A DNA stretch of 64,000 bases. It comes from Actinomadura macrotermitis (GTDB taxonomy: Bacteria > Actinomycetota > Actinomycetes > Streptosporangiales > Streptosporangiaceae). Shown here in pieces: positions 1-8,207 of the stretch. Under the pieces are notes generated by a model. It did not search any database. It had not been told where the DNA came from and saw only the letters and a list, made by a program, of their open reading frames with translations. The stretch spans positions 682,001 to 746,000 of the forward strand of contig NZ_WEGH01000005.1 of the NCBI RefSeq assembly GCF_009604375.1, written 5' to 3'. Within the stretch, counting starts at the first letter, position 1. The number at the start of each line of letters is the position of its first letter. A program made the translations under genes and the position numbers.

Positions 1-58
1 CGAGGAAGTCCTCGGCCCGCCGGTGCAGCTCGTCGGCGTCGGGCGGTGCTGTGCTCAC
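1..58 (-). CDS. N-terminus of an unidentified protein, cut by the window edge
   Basis: Only the first 19 codons are present. The sequence starts at a GTG (58-56) and reads VSTAPPDADELHRRAEDFL before running off the left edge. The start is chosen because a GGAGG ribosome binding site lies just upstream (about 64-70 on the minus strand) and a near-perfect TetR-type palindrome (91-108) sits where a promoter should be. The product cannot be identified from 19 residues. The operator suggests a TetR-regulated gene or the regulator itself, but that is inference. Confidence 0.55.
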   Translation of the reverse strand, partial: MSTAPPDADELHRRAEDFL

Positions 59-90
59 GGACGGACCTCCGCGCGGGTCGGGAACGCTAC

Positions 91-108
91 ATACCAACCG
101 GTCGGTAT
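91..108. promoter_or_regulatory. TetR-type operator palindrome
   Basis: ATACCAACCGGTCGGTAT is an 18-bp inverted repeat centred on ACCGGT with one mismatched pair. It has the size and ACCGACCGGTCGGT-like core common to actinobacterial TetR operators. It lies 33 bp upstream of the truncated gene that reads off the left edge, so it most likely controls that gene. The cognate regulator is not identifiable here. Confidence 0.5.
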
Positions 109-149
109 CCACCTTAGGAACGCCGCCCGGGCCGCGTCAACAGCCCGGG

Positions 150-1028
150 TCAGGCGGTGGCCCGCAGGTAGTGCGCCCAGTAGCCCTGCCAGGGCCCGTA
201 GGCCGCGCCGAGCCGCTGGACCTGCTCGCCCGACAGGGGCCGCCCGTAGACGCGGGACGCCGCCTCCTTCAGCTGCTTCTCGTCCGGCGTCTCGTCGGTG
301 CGGCCGAGCCCGCGCAGCATGATGAAGGCCGCCGACCAGGCGCCGATGCCGGGCAGGCCGAGCAGGACGTCCTTGGCCTCGGCGTAGGGGCCGGTGCGCA
401 GGAACCCCTCGTCGATGTCGAGCCAGGCCCGGACGGTGCCGCTCACGTACTCGCCCTTGCGCCGGTTGCCGATGAGCTCGGCGATCCGGCCCGGCTGCAG
501 GGAGGCGAGCTGCTCGACGTCGGGGAAGGCGGTGTAGTCCGCGCCGTCCAGGGTCAGGGTGTTGCCGAAGGGCGTGGCGAGGGCGTCCTTCTCCTTCGCC
601 GCGACCTTCAACGCGGTCCGCTGGGCGAGGATCGCCCACACGGCGGTCTCCAGCGGGGAGGGGAACCGCACCTGGTGGTAGCCGCGCAGGCGCTCCGCGA
701 CGGGCGCGAAGTCGGGGTCGTCGCGAGCGAGGTCGTAGAAACCGGACAGGTCGTCGTCCAGGCCGAGGGAGGACGCGATCCGGCCGGTGGCCGCGCGCAC
801 GACGTCCGGGGTGAGCGGCCCGGCCGCGTGCAGGACGCAGCGCAGGCCGCCGCCTTCGGCGGTGAGGACGGCGGCCACGGTCCGCCCGGCGGCGCGCACG
901 GCGGTGACGAGCCCGTCCCCCACCACCCGCTGTGAGTTCGCGGTCGCCCAGAACCCCGACATGAAGGCCAGGGTGTGCCCGAAGTCGAAGGGGGCGGTGG
1001 CCGGCATCAGGACGGACTCGGTGTTCAC
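150..1028 (-). CDS. AlkA-like DNA-3-methyladenine glycosylase (HhH-GPD superfamily)
   Basis: Predicted 292-residue base-excision DNA glycosylase. The helix-hairpin-helix is visible as LPGIGAWSA (residues 225-233), with the following LRGLG helix and a C-terminal PWQGYWAHYLRA block typical of AlkA proteins. By hand alignment to E. coli AlkA, the catalytic Asp238 position falls on Glu250 in TPDEK, preceded by an Asp; a conservative change that deserves checking. The GTG start overlaps the stop of the HelD-like gene by 4 bp (GTGA), so the two are translationally coupled in one minus-strand operon. The fold assignment is firm; activity on alkylated purines is family inference. Confidence 0.85.
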   Translation of the reverse strand: MNTESVLMPATAPFDFGHTLAFMSGFWATANSQRVVGDGLVTAVRAAGRTVAAVLTAEGGGLRCVLHAAGPLTPDVVRAATGRIASSLGLDDDLSGFYDLARDDPDFAPVAERLRGYHQVRFPSPLETAVWAILAQRTALKVAAKEKDALATPFGNTLTLDGADYTAFPDVEQLASLQPGRIAELIGNRRKGEYVSGTVRAWLDIDEGFLRTGPYAEAKDVLLGLPGIGAWSAAFIMLRGLGRTDETPDEKQLKEAASRVYGRPLSGEQVQRLGAAYGPWQGYWAHYLRATA

Positions 1029-3043
1029 GCGGTCAGCTCCGGGGGCAGGTCGGCGTCGTGCAGGACGGTGAGGGTGGTGACCGCGCGGGTCAGCACCACG
1101 TAGAGGCGGGCGAGGCCGCGCTCCTCGGCGGCGGCGATCGCGGCGGGCTCGGCGACGATGACGTGGTCGTACTCCAGGCCCTTGGCGACGGTCGCGGGGA
1201 CGACCAGCAGCCGGCCCGCGCCGTCGGATTCGGGGCCGAGCACGCCGTGCTCCAGCCCGGCCTCGGCGAGCGCGGCGGTGTAGACGGCGACGTCGGCGTC
1301 CGGCACGATCAGGCCGATCGAGCCCTCCCGGCCGAGCGCCTCGCGGGCGGCCGCGGCGACGGCGGCGGGCAGGTCACCGGCGGCCGCGCGCACGGTCAGC
1401 GAGCCCGCGCCCGCGCGCAGCGAGCGCGGCGCCTCCAGTTCCGGCGCGATGTGCGGGAGCAGCCGCGCGGCGTAGTCCAGGACGGGGCCGGGGACGCGGA
1501 AGCCGAGGGTCAGCTCGGTGACCTCGCCCTCCTGGCCGAGGTGGGCGAGCACCTCCTTCCACGACGTCGCCGACCAGGGCGTGGTGCCCTGGGCCAGGTC
1601 GCCGAGGACGGTCGCCGAGCCGCTCGCGCAGCGGCGGCCGAGGGCGCGCAGCTGCATCGCCGACAGGTCCTGCGCCTCGTCCACCACCAGGTGGCCGAGG
1701 GAGGGGGTGCGCGCGACGAGGTCGGCGAGCTCGTCCAGGAGCGCGCGGTCGGCGGCGGTCCACTTGGCCGAGCGGTGCGACCGGTACGGCTTGGCCCAGC
1801 GCAGCGCCTCCTGCTCGGCCTCCGACAGCACGCCCTTGGCCGCCGCCGCCAGGAAGGCCGCGTCCGACAGCAGCCGGAACAGCACCTGCTCGGGGGTGAC
1901 CTTCGGCCAGACCTGGTCCAGGAGCTGCTTGACCGGCCGGGAGCGGGCGACCTGGTCCTGGTCGCGGTCGTCGGGCGCGTGGCCGCGCTGCTCCATCCGC
2001 ACCAGGATCTGGTGCGCGAGCCGCTGGGCGAGCATGTCGCGGCCGTTGCCGTAGCGGGTGGTGCCGCGCAGCGCGGCGGTCATCTCACGGATCTCGTGGT
2101 CGGCGAGCCGGAACCGGGCCGCGCCCCGGGTGACGACCAGGCCCTCGGCGGGCTTGGCCACGTGCGCCCACAGCGCCCGGCGCAGCACGTCCGCCATGCG
2201 CGCCTCGCCCTTCAGCGCCGCGACCGGCGCCGGCTCGGCGGCGAGCGGCGCCCCGAGCAGGTCCTCGACCGTGGCCTGGTCGACGCGGACCTCGCCGAGC
2301 GCGGGCAGCACCGCCGAGATGTAGGCCAGGAACGCCCGGTTCGGCCCGACGATCAGCACGCCGCCGCGGGCCAGCCGCTCGCGGTGGGTGAACAGCAGGT
2401 AGGCGGCGCGGTGCAGGCCGACGGCGGTCTTGCCGGTGCCGGGCGCGCCCTGCACGCAGACCGAGACCGGCAGGTCCGCGCGGACGATCACGTCCTGCTC
2501 GGGCTGGATGGTGGCGACGATGTCGCGCATCGGCCCGGTGCGGGGGCGCTCGATCTCCTCGGTCAGGATCGCCGAGGGGCCGAGGGCGCGGCCGTCCAGC
2601 GGCTCGTCCTCGTAGGCGGTGAGCTCCCCGCCCCGGAACCCGAACCGGCGGCGCCGGCGCCACCCCATCGGGTCGGCCGGGCCCGCCTGGTAGAACGCCC
2701 GCGAGACCGGCGCGCGCCAGTCCAGCACCAGGGGCCGCCCCTCGTCCCCGTCGTGGACGTGCCGCCGCCCCACGTACATGGTGCGCGGCAGGTCGTTGGC
2801 GTCGTCGTCGTGGTCCAGCCGCCCGAAGAAGAGCGGGGTGTCGGGATGGTCCGCCAGGGCGGCCACCCGCTGGTCGAGCAGCGACTCCAGGAACTGGCGC
2901 GAGACCCAGTCGGCGGCGACGTCGGCCGACAGGCCGGCCGCGTGCTCGCGCATCCGCCGCAGGGCGGCACGCGATTCCGCGAGATGAGCGCGTTCGGCCG
3001 CGAGGGCCGGGTCCTCCTGCTCTTCGGTCTGTTCTCCGGGCAT
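1025..3043 (-). CDS. helD: HelD-like RNA polymerase-recycling ATPase / superfamily I helicase
   Basis: Protein of 672 residues. A Glu/Ala/Arg-rich N-terminal region (about 5-60) fits the HelD coiled-coil arm, followed by the family block MYVGRRHVHDGDEGRPLVLD (89-108). Walker A is GAPGTGKT (199-206), Walker B DEAQD (455-459), and a C-terminal EYDHVIVAEP motif closes the superfamily I core. HelD proteins use ATP to remove stalled RNA polymerase from nucleic acid, and actinobacterial relatives (HelR) can protect against rifamycins. I found no rifamycin-associated element upstream. It is first gene of the operon with the AlkA-like glycosylase, an odd pairing of transcription recycling with base-excision repair. 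UvrD-like helicase annotation is the usual alternative. Confidence 0.85.
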   Translation of the reverse strand: MPGEQTEEQEDPALAAERAHLAESRAALRRMREHAAGLSADVAADWVSRQFLESLLDQRVAALADHPDTPLFFGRLDHDDDANDLPRTMYVGRRHVHDGDEGRPLVLDWRAPVSRAFYQAGPADPMGWRRRRRFGFRGGELTAYEDEPLDGRALGPSAILTEEIERPRTGPMRDIVATIQPEQDVIVRADLPVSVCVQGAPGTGKTAVGLHRAAYLLFTHRERLARGGVLIVGPNRAFLAYISAVLPALGEVRVDQATVEDLLGAPLAAEPAPVAALKGEARMADVLRRALWAHVAKPAEGLVVTRGAARFRLADHEIREMTAALRGTTRYGNGRDMLAQRLAHQILVRMEQRGHAPDDRDQDQVARSRPVKQLLDQVWPKVTPEQVLFRLLSDAAFLAAAAKGVLSEAEQEALRWAKPYRSHRSAKWTAADRALLDELADLVARTPSLGHLVVDEAQDLSAMQLRALGRRCASGSATVLGDLAQGTTPWSATSWKEVLAHLGQEGEVTELTLGFRVPGPVLDYAARLLPHIAPELEAPRSLRAGAGSLTVRAAAGDLPAAVAAAAREALGREGSIGLIVPDADVAVYTAALAEAGLEHGVLGPESDGAGRLLVVPATVAKGLEYDHVIVAEPAAIAAAEERGLARLYVVLTRAVTTLTVLHDADLPPELTA

Positions 3044-3195
3044 GCGAAAACCCCTCCGGGCGACTAGGCGAAACCGACCAGCCTACTCGCCCGCCGCCCG
3101 GGCCGCCTCGCTATCTTGACGCCGGGCCGGTCGTTCAGCGGCTCCACCTCACCGCGGGCGTGCTCGCGGTGTCCGAGAACGCGAGGGAGCACGGG

Positions 3196-3891
3196 ATGAA
3201 GCTCAAGGTGCACGAACTGGGCGACGGCGACCGGACCGCCCTGCTGGTCCACGGCATCATGGCCTCGGCCGGGACCTGGTGCCGGGTCGCGCCGCTGCTG
3301 GCCGCGCGCGGCTACCGGGTGCTGATGCCCGACCTGCGCGGCCACGGCGACAGCCCGCACGCGCCGGAGTACGCGCCGGAGCTGTTCGCCGGGGACCTGC
3401 TGGAGTCGCTGCCCACGGGCGCCGACGTGGCCATCGGGCACTCGCTCGGCGCGCTGTCGCTGTCGCTGGTGGCCGCCGAGCTGCGGCCGGCGAGGGCCGT
3501 CTACAGCGACCCCGCCTGGAAGATCCGGAACGCGTGGGACCGGGACCAGCTCCGGGCCTTCGCGGCGGCGACCAAGCGGCTGACCGCCGAGCAGGTCCGG
3601 CGGATGGCGCCGAAATGGGCCGACGAGGACGTCGCCGCCGAGCTGGCGGGTTATGCGCGGTGGGACGTCCGCGCCGCGGACTGGCTCGCCGAGGCGGCCG
3701 ACGCCGTCCCGGACGCCCCGGTGGTGCCGTCCCTGGTGCAGGCGGCCGGGGACCCGCGGCTGGTGCCCGAGGCCCTCGCCGCCGACCTGCGCGGCAAGGG
3801 CTTCGAGGTGGTGCGCGTGCCGGGCACCGGCCACTGCGTGCACCGCGACGATCTGGACGGGTTCCTGCGCTCCCTGGAGGGCTGGATCTGA
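3196..3891 (+). CDS. alpha/beta hydrolase
   Basis: Protein of 231 residues of the alpha/beta-hydrolase fold. The oxyanion-hole strand LLVHG is at residues 16-20, the nucleophile elbow GHSLG puts Ser at 83, and the catalytic His is in GTGHCVHRDD near residue 213. The ATG at 3196 is preferred over an upstream GTG (3160) because AGGGAG lies six bases before it. Substrate is unknown; esterase, lipase or C-C hydrolase are all possible. It is a single-gene unit divergent from the HelD operon, sharing the roughly 150-bp upstream gap. Confidence 0.85.
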   Translation: MKLKVHELGDGDRTALLVHGIMASAGTWCRVAPLLAARGYRVLMPDLRGHGDSPHAPEYAPELFAGDLLESLPTGADVAIGHSLGALSLSLVAAELRPARAVYSDPAWKIRNAWDRDQLRAFAAATKRLTAEQVRRMAPKWADEDVAAELAGYARWDVRAADWLAEAADAVPDAPVVPSLVQAAGDPRLVPEALAADLRGKGFEVVRVPGTGHCVHRDDLDGFLRSLEGWI

Positions 3892-3973
3892 GCGGGGGCG
3901 TTGCCCGCACCGGCCGGCCTCAGTATCGTGAACCCCGCTAGTGATCCACGTCACAGTGGCACCGGGAGGCGGT

Positions 3974-4888
3974 ATGCCCGCTCGTGTCCGGACCGGGTTC
4001 GGCCCGTACGGGCGGCTGCTGCTCGCGCTGCGCGGCAGCCGCACCGCCTGCGCGACGCTCGGCCTCGGTGTGCGCCCGCCGTCCGGCGGCCGGTCCGCGC
4101 CCACCGGAGAGGGGCTGCGGGCCGAGGACGTGGCGGCGCGCTCGGGCGGCGCGGCGGCCGTGCGCGTCGCGGTGCTGGACGTCCCGCCGGGCACGGTGAC
4201 CGGCCTGGTCGGGCCGCCGGGCGCGGGCAAGAGCACGCTGCTGGACGTCTTGACGGGGCTGCGCCGGGCCGACGGCGGCACCGTCCGGCTCGGCGGGGCC
4301 GAGCTGACCGGCCGGTCCCCGCACCTGCGGGCCCGGCACGGGCTGGCCCGCACCTTCGAGCGGCCGGCCGCGTTCGGCGCGCTCACCGTCCGGGAGAACG
4401 TGCAGGTCGCCGCGGAGATCCACGCGATGACGCGGGCGACGCCCGGCCGCGGCGCGCGGGACCGGCGGCGCCGCCGGCGCGCCGCCCGCCGGGACGCCGG
4501 CCGCGTCGCCGACGCCCTGCTGGCCCGCCTCGGCATCGCCGGGTACGCCGCGCAGCGGGCGGGCGCGGTCCCGCCCGCCGCGGCCCGGCTGCTGGAGCTC
4601 GCGCGGGCCCTGGCGACCGGGCCGCGGGTGCTGCTGCTGGACGAGCCGTTCGCCGACCTGCCCGACGCCGCGTCGCGGTCGCTGGAGGTGCTGCTGCGCG
4701 ACCTGGCCGCCGAGGGCCTGGCGGTGCTGATCACCGCGCCCGCGCTGGAGCCGGTCCTCGGCGTGTGCGACGTGTTCTACCTGCTGGACGAGGGCCGGGT
4801 GACGGCGTCGGGCCCGCCGCTGGAGGTCACCAGGTGTCGATCCACCGGTGCGCCCGCCCGTCCCGTGGCAGCGGCCCGGCCGGCATGA
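3974..4888 (+). CDS. orphan ABC ATPase domain protein with degraded signature, Q-loop and H-switch
   Basis: Protein of 304 residues resembling LivG-type (branched-chain amino acid) ABC ATPases. Walker A GPPGAGKST (80-88) and Walker B LLLDEP (220-225) are intact. However, the Q-loop reads RTFE instead of RTFQ (Glu129), the signature expected as LPYGQQR reads VPPAAAR (199-205), and the H-switch reads ITAP where IEHD is expected (Ala255). An Arg-rich insertion follows at about 159-175. No permease or substrate-binding gene is adjacent. The protein may bind ATP but hydrolyse poorly, acting as a switch or regulatory subunit; this is inference. The ATG follows GGGAGG at 3964-3969. Its last 62 bp overlap the convergent carboxyltransferase gene. 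Confidence 0.8.
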   Translation: MPARVRTGFGPYGRLLLALRGSRTACATLGLGVRPPSGGRSAPTGEGLRAEDVAARSGGAAAVRVAVLDVPPGTVTGLVGPPGAGKSTLLDVLTGLRRADGGTVRLGGAELTGRSPHLRARHGLARTFERPAAFGALTVRENVQVAAEIHAMTRATPGRGARDRRRRRRAARRDAGRVADALLARLGIAGYAAQRAGAVPPAAARLLELARALATGPRVLLLDEPFADLPDAASRSLEVLLRDLAAEGLAVLITAPALEPVLGVCDVFYLLDEGRVTASGPPLEVTRCRSTGAPARPVAAARPA

Positions 4889-6626
4889 CCGAGGTGATCC
4901 AGCGCCGCGTCCCGGCGGGGTCGATGACGTCGTCGAGCTCGAAGGCGGTCGCGGCGTTCAGCGCCTTGCCGTGGTCGTAGGCGGCGGCGACCATCTGCTC
5001 GAACATCGCCTCGGGGTCCTCGGCGGCCGCCAGCTCCTTGCGGAACCCCAGCCGCACCGCGCCCTCCAGCCCCATCCCGCCGATCTCCCCGGTCGGCCAG
5101 GCGACGGTCGCCAGCGGCGCCTTGAAGCTGCCGCCGGCCATCGCCTGCGCGCCGAGCCCGTAGCCCTTGCGCAGCACGACGGTGACGAGCGGGACGCGCA
5201 GGTTCGCGCCGATGACGAACAGCCGGCTGAAGTGCCGGACCGTCGCGGTGGCCTCGGCGTCCGGCCCGACCATGAACCCGGGGGTGTCGCACAGCGAGAC
5301 GACCGGCAGGCCGTGCGCGTCGCACAGCTGCAGGAACCGGGCGGCCTTGTCGGCGGCGTCGCGGTCGATCGCGCCGCCCAGGTGCGCGGGGTTGCTGGCC
5401 ATCAGCCCGTAGGGGCGGCCCTCGATCCGCGCCAGCGCCGTGATGATCCCGGCGCCGAATCCGCCGCGCAGCTCCAGCACCGAGCCGGTGTCGGCGAGCA
5501 GGCCGATGACGGCGCGCACGTCGTAGGGGCGGCGCCGGTTCTCCGGGACGGCGTGCCGCAGGAGCCGCTGGTCGGCGTGCTCCCACCCGGCCGGGGACGG
5601 GCCGAAGTAGGACAGGTAGCGCCGGGCGGCGGCGACCGCGGCGGCCTCGTCGTCCACCACGACGTCGACGACGCCGTTGGCGCCCTGCACCTCGATCGGG
5701 CCGATCTGCTCGGGCGCGAAGACGCCGAGCCCGCCGCCCTCGATCATGGCGGGGCCGCCCATGCCGATGTTGGCGTCGCGGGTGGCGATGACGACGTCGC
5801 AGCAGCCGAGCAGCGCGGCGTTGCCGGCGAAGCAGCGCCCGGCCGCGATGCCCGCCGTCGGGACGCGGCCGGACAGCCGCCCCATCGCGTGGAAGGTCGT
5901 GACGTCCAGGCCGGACACGGTGGTGGTGTCGGTGTCGCCGGGGCGCCCGCCGCCGCCCTCGGCGAACAGCACGACCGGCAGGCGCTCGCGGTGGGCCAGG
6001 TCCAGCATCCGGTCGGTCTTGCGGTGGTTCTGGTAGCCCTGGGTGCCGGCGAGGACGGTGTAGTCGTAGGACATGACGACGCAGCGGGCGCCGTCGACCT
6101 CGCCGATCCCGCAGACCATGCCGTCGGCGGGGGTGCGCTCCATCAGCTCCTCCAGGCTGCGGCGCTGCCGCTGCGCGGCGATGGCGAGCGCGCCGTACTC
6201 GCTGAAGGTGCCGGGGTCGCACAGGTCGGCGATGTTCTCGCGGGCGGTGCGCAGGCCGCGCGCGTGCCGCTTGGCGACCGCCTCGGGGCGGGCGGCGTCC
6301 AAGCCGGTCTCGTGGCGGCGGCGGACCTCGGCGAGGTCGGCGCGGATCGCGCCGGGGTCGGCCGCGGCCTCCTCGTCCGCGCGCGTTTCCGCGTCCTCGG
6401 CCGGGTCGAGCGTCACCAGCGGGTCGCCGGGCGCGACGGCGTCCTCGGGGGCGACCGCGACGGCCCGCACGATCCCGGCCGCCTCGGCCTGGACGACGTG
6501 CTCCATCTTCATCGCCTCCAGGACCACGAGCGGGTCGCCCGCCCCGACCCGGTCCCCGGCGGCGACCTCGACGCTGACGACGGTGCCGTGCATGGGGGCG
6601 GCGACCGGCGGTGTCTCTCGGCTCAC
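4827..6626 (-). CDS. biotinyl-carboxyltransferase fusion (acyl-CoA carboxylase subunit)
   Basis: Protein of 599 residues. An N-terminal biotinyl/lipoyl domain (about 8-75) carries EAMKME with the biotin-accepting Lys40. An acidic linker leads to a carboxyltransferase pair: N-lobe about 105-350 with the G-rich AEGGGGRPGDTD loop, C-lobe about 355-590 with GGAIDRDAADKAARF and CDTPGFMVG. This domain order lacks biotin carboxylase, which must come from another gene. Family: acetyl/propionyl-CoA carboxylase-type carboxyltransferases; acyl-CoA specificity cannot be read by eye. The GTG start is 3 bp after the methyltransferase stop, so the two are one operon. The stop-proximal 62 bp overlap the convergent ABC gene. 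Confidence 0.85.
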   Translation of the reverse strand: MSRETPPVAAPMHGTVVSVEVAAGDRVGAGDPLVVLEAMKMEHVVQAEAAGIVRAVAVAPEDAVAPGDPLVTLDPAEDAETRADEEAAADPGAIRADLAEVRRRHETGLDAARPEAVAKRHARGLRTARENIADLCDPGTFSEYGALAIAAQRQRRSLEELMERTPADGMVCGIGEVDGARCVVMSYDYTVLAGTQGYQNHRKTDRMLDLAHRERLPVVLFAEGGGGRPGDTDTTTVSGLDVTTFHAMGRLSGRVPTAGIAAGRCFAGNAALLGCCDVVIATRDANIGMGGPAMIEGGGLGVFAPEQIGPIEVQGANGVVDVVVDDEAAAVAAARRYLSYFGPSPAGWEHADQRLLRHAVPENRRRPYDVRAVIGLLADTGSVLELRGGFGAGIITALARIEGRPYGLMASNPAHLGGAIDRDAADKAARFLQLCDAHGLPVVSLCDTPGFMVGPDAEATATVRHFSRLFVIGANLRVPLVTVVLRKGYGLGAQAMAGGSFKAPLATVAWPTGEIGGMGLEGAVRLGFRKELAAAEDPEAMFEQMVAAAYDHGKALNAATAFELDDVIDPAGTRRWITSVMPAGPLPRDGRAHRWIDTW

Positions 6627-6629
6627 GCG

Positions 6630-7436
6630 TCAGACCCTAGGGCGGGTGGCCTTCAGCGAGTACATCAGGGGCACCCGGGGCCGCCCGGCGGGCTGGCGGT
6701 AGACCGTGCCGTCCTGCTCCAGGGTTGTGAAGCGGGCCCAGAGGGTGTGGTCGTGCTCGTGCAGGAAGTCGACGCGCAGGCCGGCCGCCGCCAGGGCGCT
6801 CACCACGTCCCCGAGGCCGTGCTGGAACTCCACCGACCGGGTGTGGGTCAGCGCGGCGCCGCCGTCGGTGTAGGTGCCGGGTTCGTCCCAGTACTGCGGG
6901 GAGCGGTCGAAGTAGTCGTAGGCGACGGTGGTCCCGGTCTCGTCGTCCAGCATGTGGCTCACCGGATGGAACTCGCTGAGGTAGAGGAACCCGCCCGGCT
7001 CCAGCAGGGCGGCGACGACGCCGGCCCAGCGGCCCAGGTCGGGCAGCCAGACCAGGGAGCCGAGGCCGGTGTAGACGATGTCGTAGGTCTCCCCGAGCGC
7101 GGCGGGCGCGTCGTAGACGTCGGCGGTGACGAACCGGGCGTCGATCCCGCAGTCGGCGGCCAGGCCCTGGGCGGCCTCCATCGCGGCGCCGGAGAAGTCC
7201 AGCCCCGTCACCCGCGCGCCGCGCCGGGCCCACGACAGGGTGTCCAGGCCGAAGTGGCACTGCAGGTGGGCGAGCCGGCGGCCGGCCACGTCGCCCACCT
7301 CGGCGATCTCGAAGTCGCGCAGGGTCTGTGCGCCGGCCCGGAAGCCGGGTACGTCGTAGAAGTCGCTGCCGAAGTGGACCGCAACCCTTTCGTCCCACAG
7401 TGGCCGGTTCAGTGCGCGGTAATCCTCTTCGGTCAT
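6630..7436 (-). CDS. class I SAM-dependent methyltransferase
   Basis: Protein of 268 residues. Motif I is LAHLQCHFG (about 55-63), followed by VTGLDFSG and the acidic loop ADVYDAP, the usual Rossmann-fold SAM site. The C-terminal half carries an aromatic-rich block (HPVSHMLDDE, YDYFDRSPQY) seen in actinobacterial small-molecule methyltransferases of unknown substrate. The internal ATG 7436 is preferred because an upstream ATG would push the start into the divergent regulator's leader; no strong Shine-Dalgarno precedes it, so leaderless or weak initiation is possible. It is the first gene of a two-gene operon with the biotinyl-carboxyltransferase and is divergent from a TetR gene. Confidence 0.85.
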   Translation of the reverse strand: MTEEDYRALNRPLWDERVAVHFGSDFYDVPGFRAGAQTLRDFEIAEVGDVAGRRLAHLQCHFGLDTLSWARRGARVTGLDFSGAAMEAAQGLAADCGIDARFVTADVYDAPAALGETYDIVYTGLGSLVWLPDLGRWAGVVAALLEPGGFLYLSEFHPVSHMLDDETGTTVAYDYFDRSPQYWDEPGTYTDGGAALTHTRSVEFQHGLGDVVSALAAAGLRVDFLHEHDHTLWARFTTLEQDGTVYRQPAGRPRVPLMYSLKATRPRV

Positions 7437-7495
7437 CCCGCGATGATAAATAAAGGGCTCGGCCGCGCCCACTCGTTCACCCGGAGGACCGACCC

Positions 7496-8071
7496 ATGAG
7501 CACGCCGGACCGTTCCGTGCGCGAGGCCCTGCTCGACGCCGCCGCCGAGCAGCTGGTCCGGTGCGGGTACCGGCACATGCGGATGCGCGACGTCGCCGAC
7601 GCCGCCGGGGTGAGCCGGCAGACCGTCTACAACGAGTTCGGCGGCAAGTGGGGGCTCGCGCAGGCCGTGGTGATGCGCGACAACGAGCGCTATCTGGACG
7701 GCATCGACCACATCCTGTCCGAGCACACCGACCTGCCCTCGGCGGTGGTCGCGGCGGTGCTGTTCACCCTGGAGCTGTCCGCCGACGACCCGATCAAGAA
7801 GGCGGTGCTCACCGGCGCGGGCGGCGACGAGCTGCTGCCGCTGCTGACCACCCAGGCCGAGCCGGTGCTGTTCACCGCGAGCGAGCGCATCGTCCAGCAC
7901 GCCCTCGCGCAGTGGCCGGAGCTGGACCCGGCGGCGTTCGCCGAGGTCGCCGACGCCGCGGTGCGGCTCACCATGAGCCACATGGTGCTGCCGGACGGGC
8001 CGCCCGAGCGGGTGGCGCATTTCATCGCGCGGATGGTCGGCCGCTACCTGCGCGTCCCGGGCACGGATTAA
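7496..8071 (+). CDS. TetR-family transcriptional regulator
   Basis: Protein of 191 residues. The N-terminal helix-turn-helix spans about residues 8-56, with VSRQTVYNEFGGKWGLA as the recognition region; the remaining 135 residues form a typical TetR ligand/dimerisation domain. GGAGG lies about eight bases before the ATG. It is divergent from the methyltransferase operon (59 bp between starts) and upstream of rtcB. A perfect 16-bp palindrome overlaps its own stop codon and precedes the rtcB promoter region, so rtcB may be a target; that is inference. Ligand unknown. Confidence 0.9.
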   Translation: MSTPDRSVREALLDAAAEQLVRCGYRHMRMRDVADAAGVSRQTVYNEFGGKWGLAQAVVMRDNERYLDGIDHILSEHTDLPSAVVAAVLFTLELSADDPIKKAVLTGAGGDELLPLLTTQAEPVLFTASERIVQHALAQWPELDPAAFAEVADAAVRLTMSHMVLPDGPPERVAHFIARMVGRYLRVPGTD

Positions 8072-8077
8072 TCCGTG
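8062..8077. promoter_or_regulatory. perfect 16-bp palindrome before rtcB, candidate operator
   Basis: CACGGATTAATCCGTG is a perfect 16-bp palindrome. It includes the TAA stop codon of the TetR gene and lies 22 bp before a TAGATT sequence (8099-8104) that could be a -10 element for rtcB. Perfect palindromes this long are rare by chance, and the AT-rich centre is unusual in this GC-rich DNA. I read it as a candidate repressor site; no second copy was found in the methyltransferase-TetR gap. Confidence 0.4.
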
Positions 8078-8207
8078 GCGCCGCGGCGCACGGCGCGCTA
8101 GATTCCCCTTCACCTCGCGGCTGCTGATCCGCAGGCGTCACGGCGGGCCCCGGGCCCGGCCGTCCCTCGCCCTTTCCTTTTCCAGCAGCCCCGAAGGACC
8201 TTCCCTC

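Noticed and set aside
1025..3043. Rifamycin-associated element upstream of the HelD-like gene
   Set aside because: I compared the upstream sequence with the remembered inverted-repeat element and found no match.
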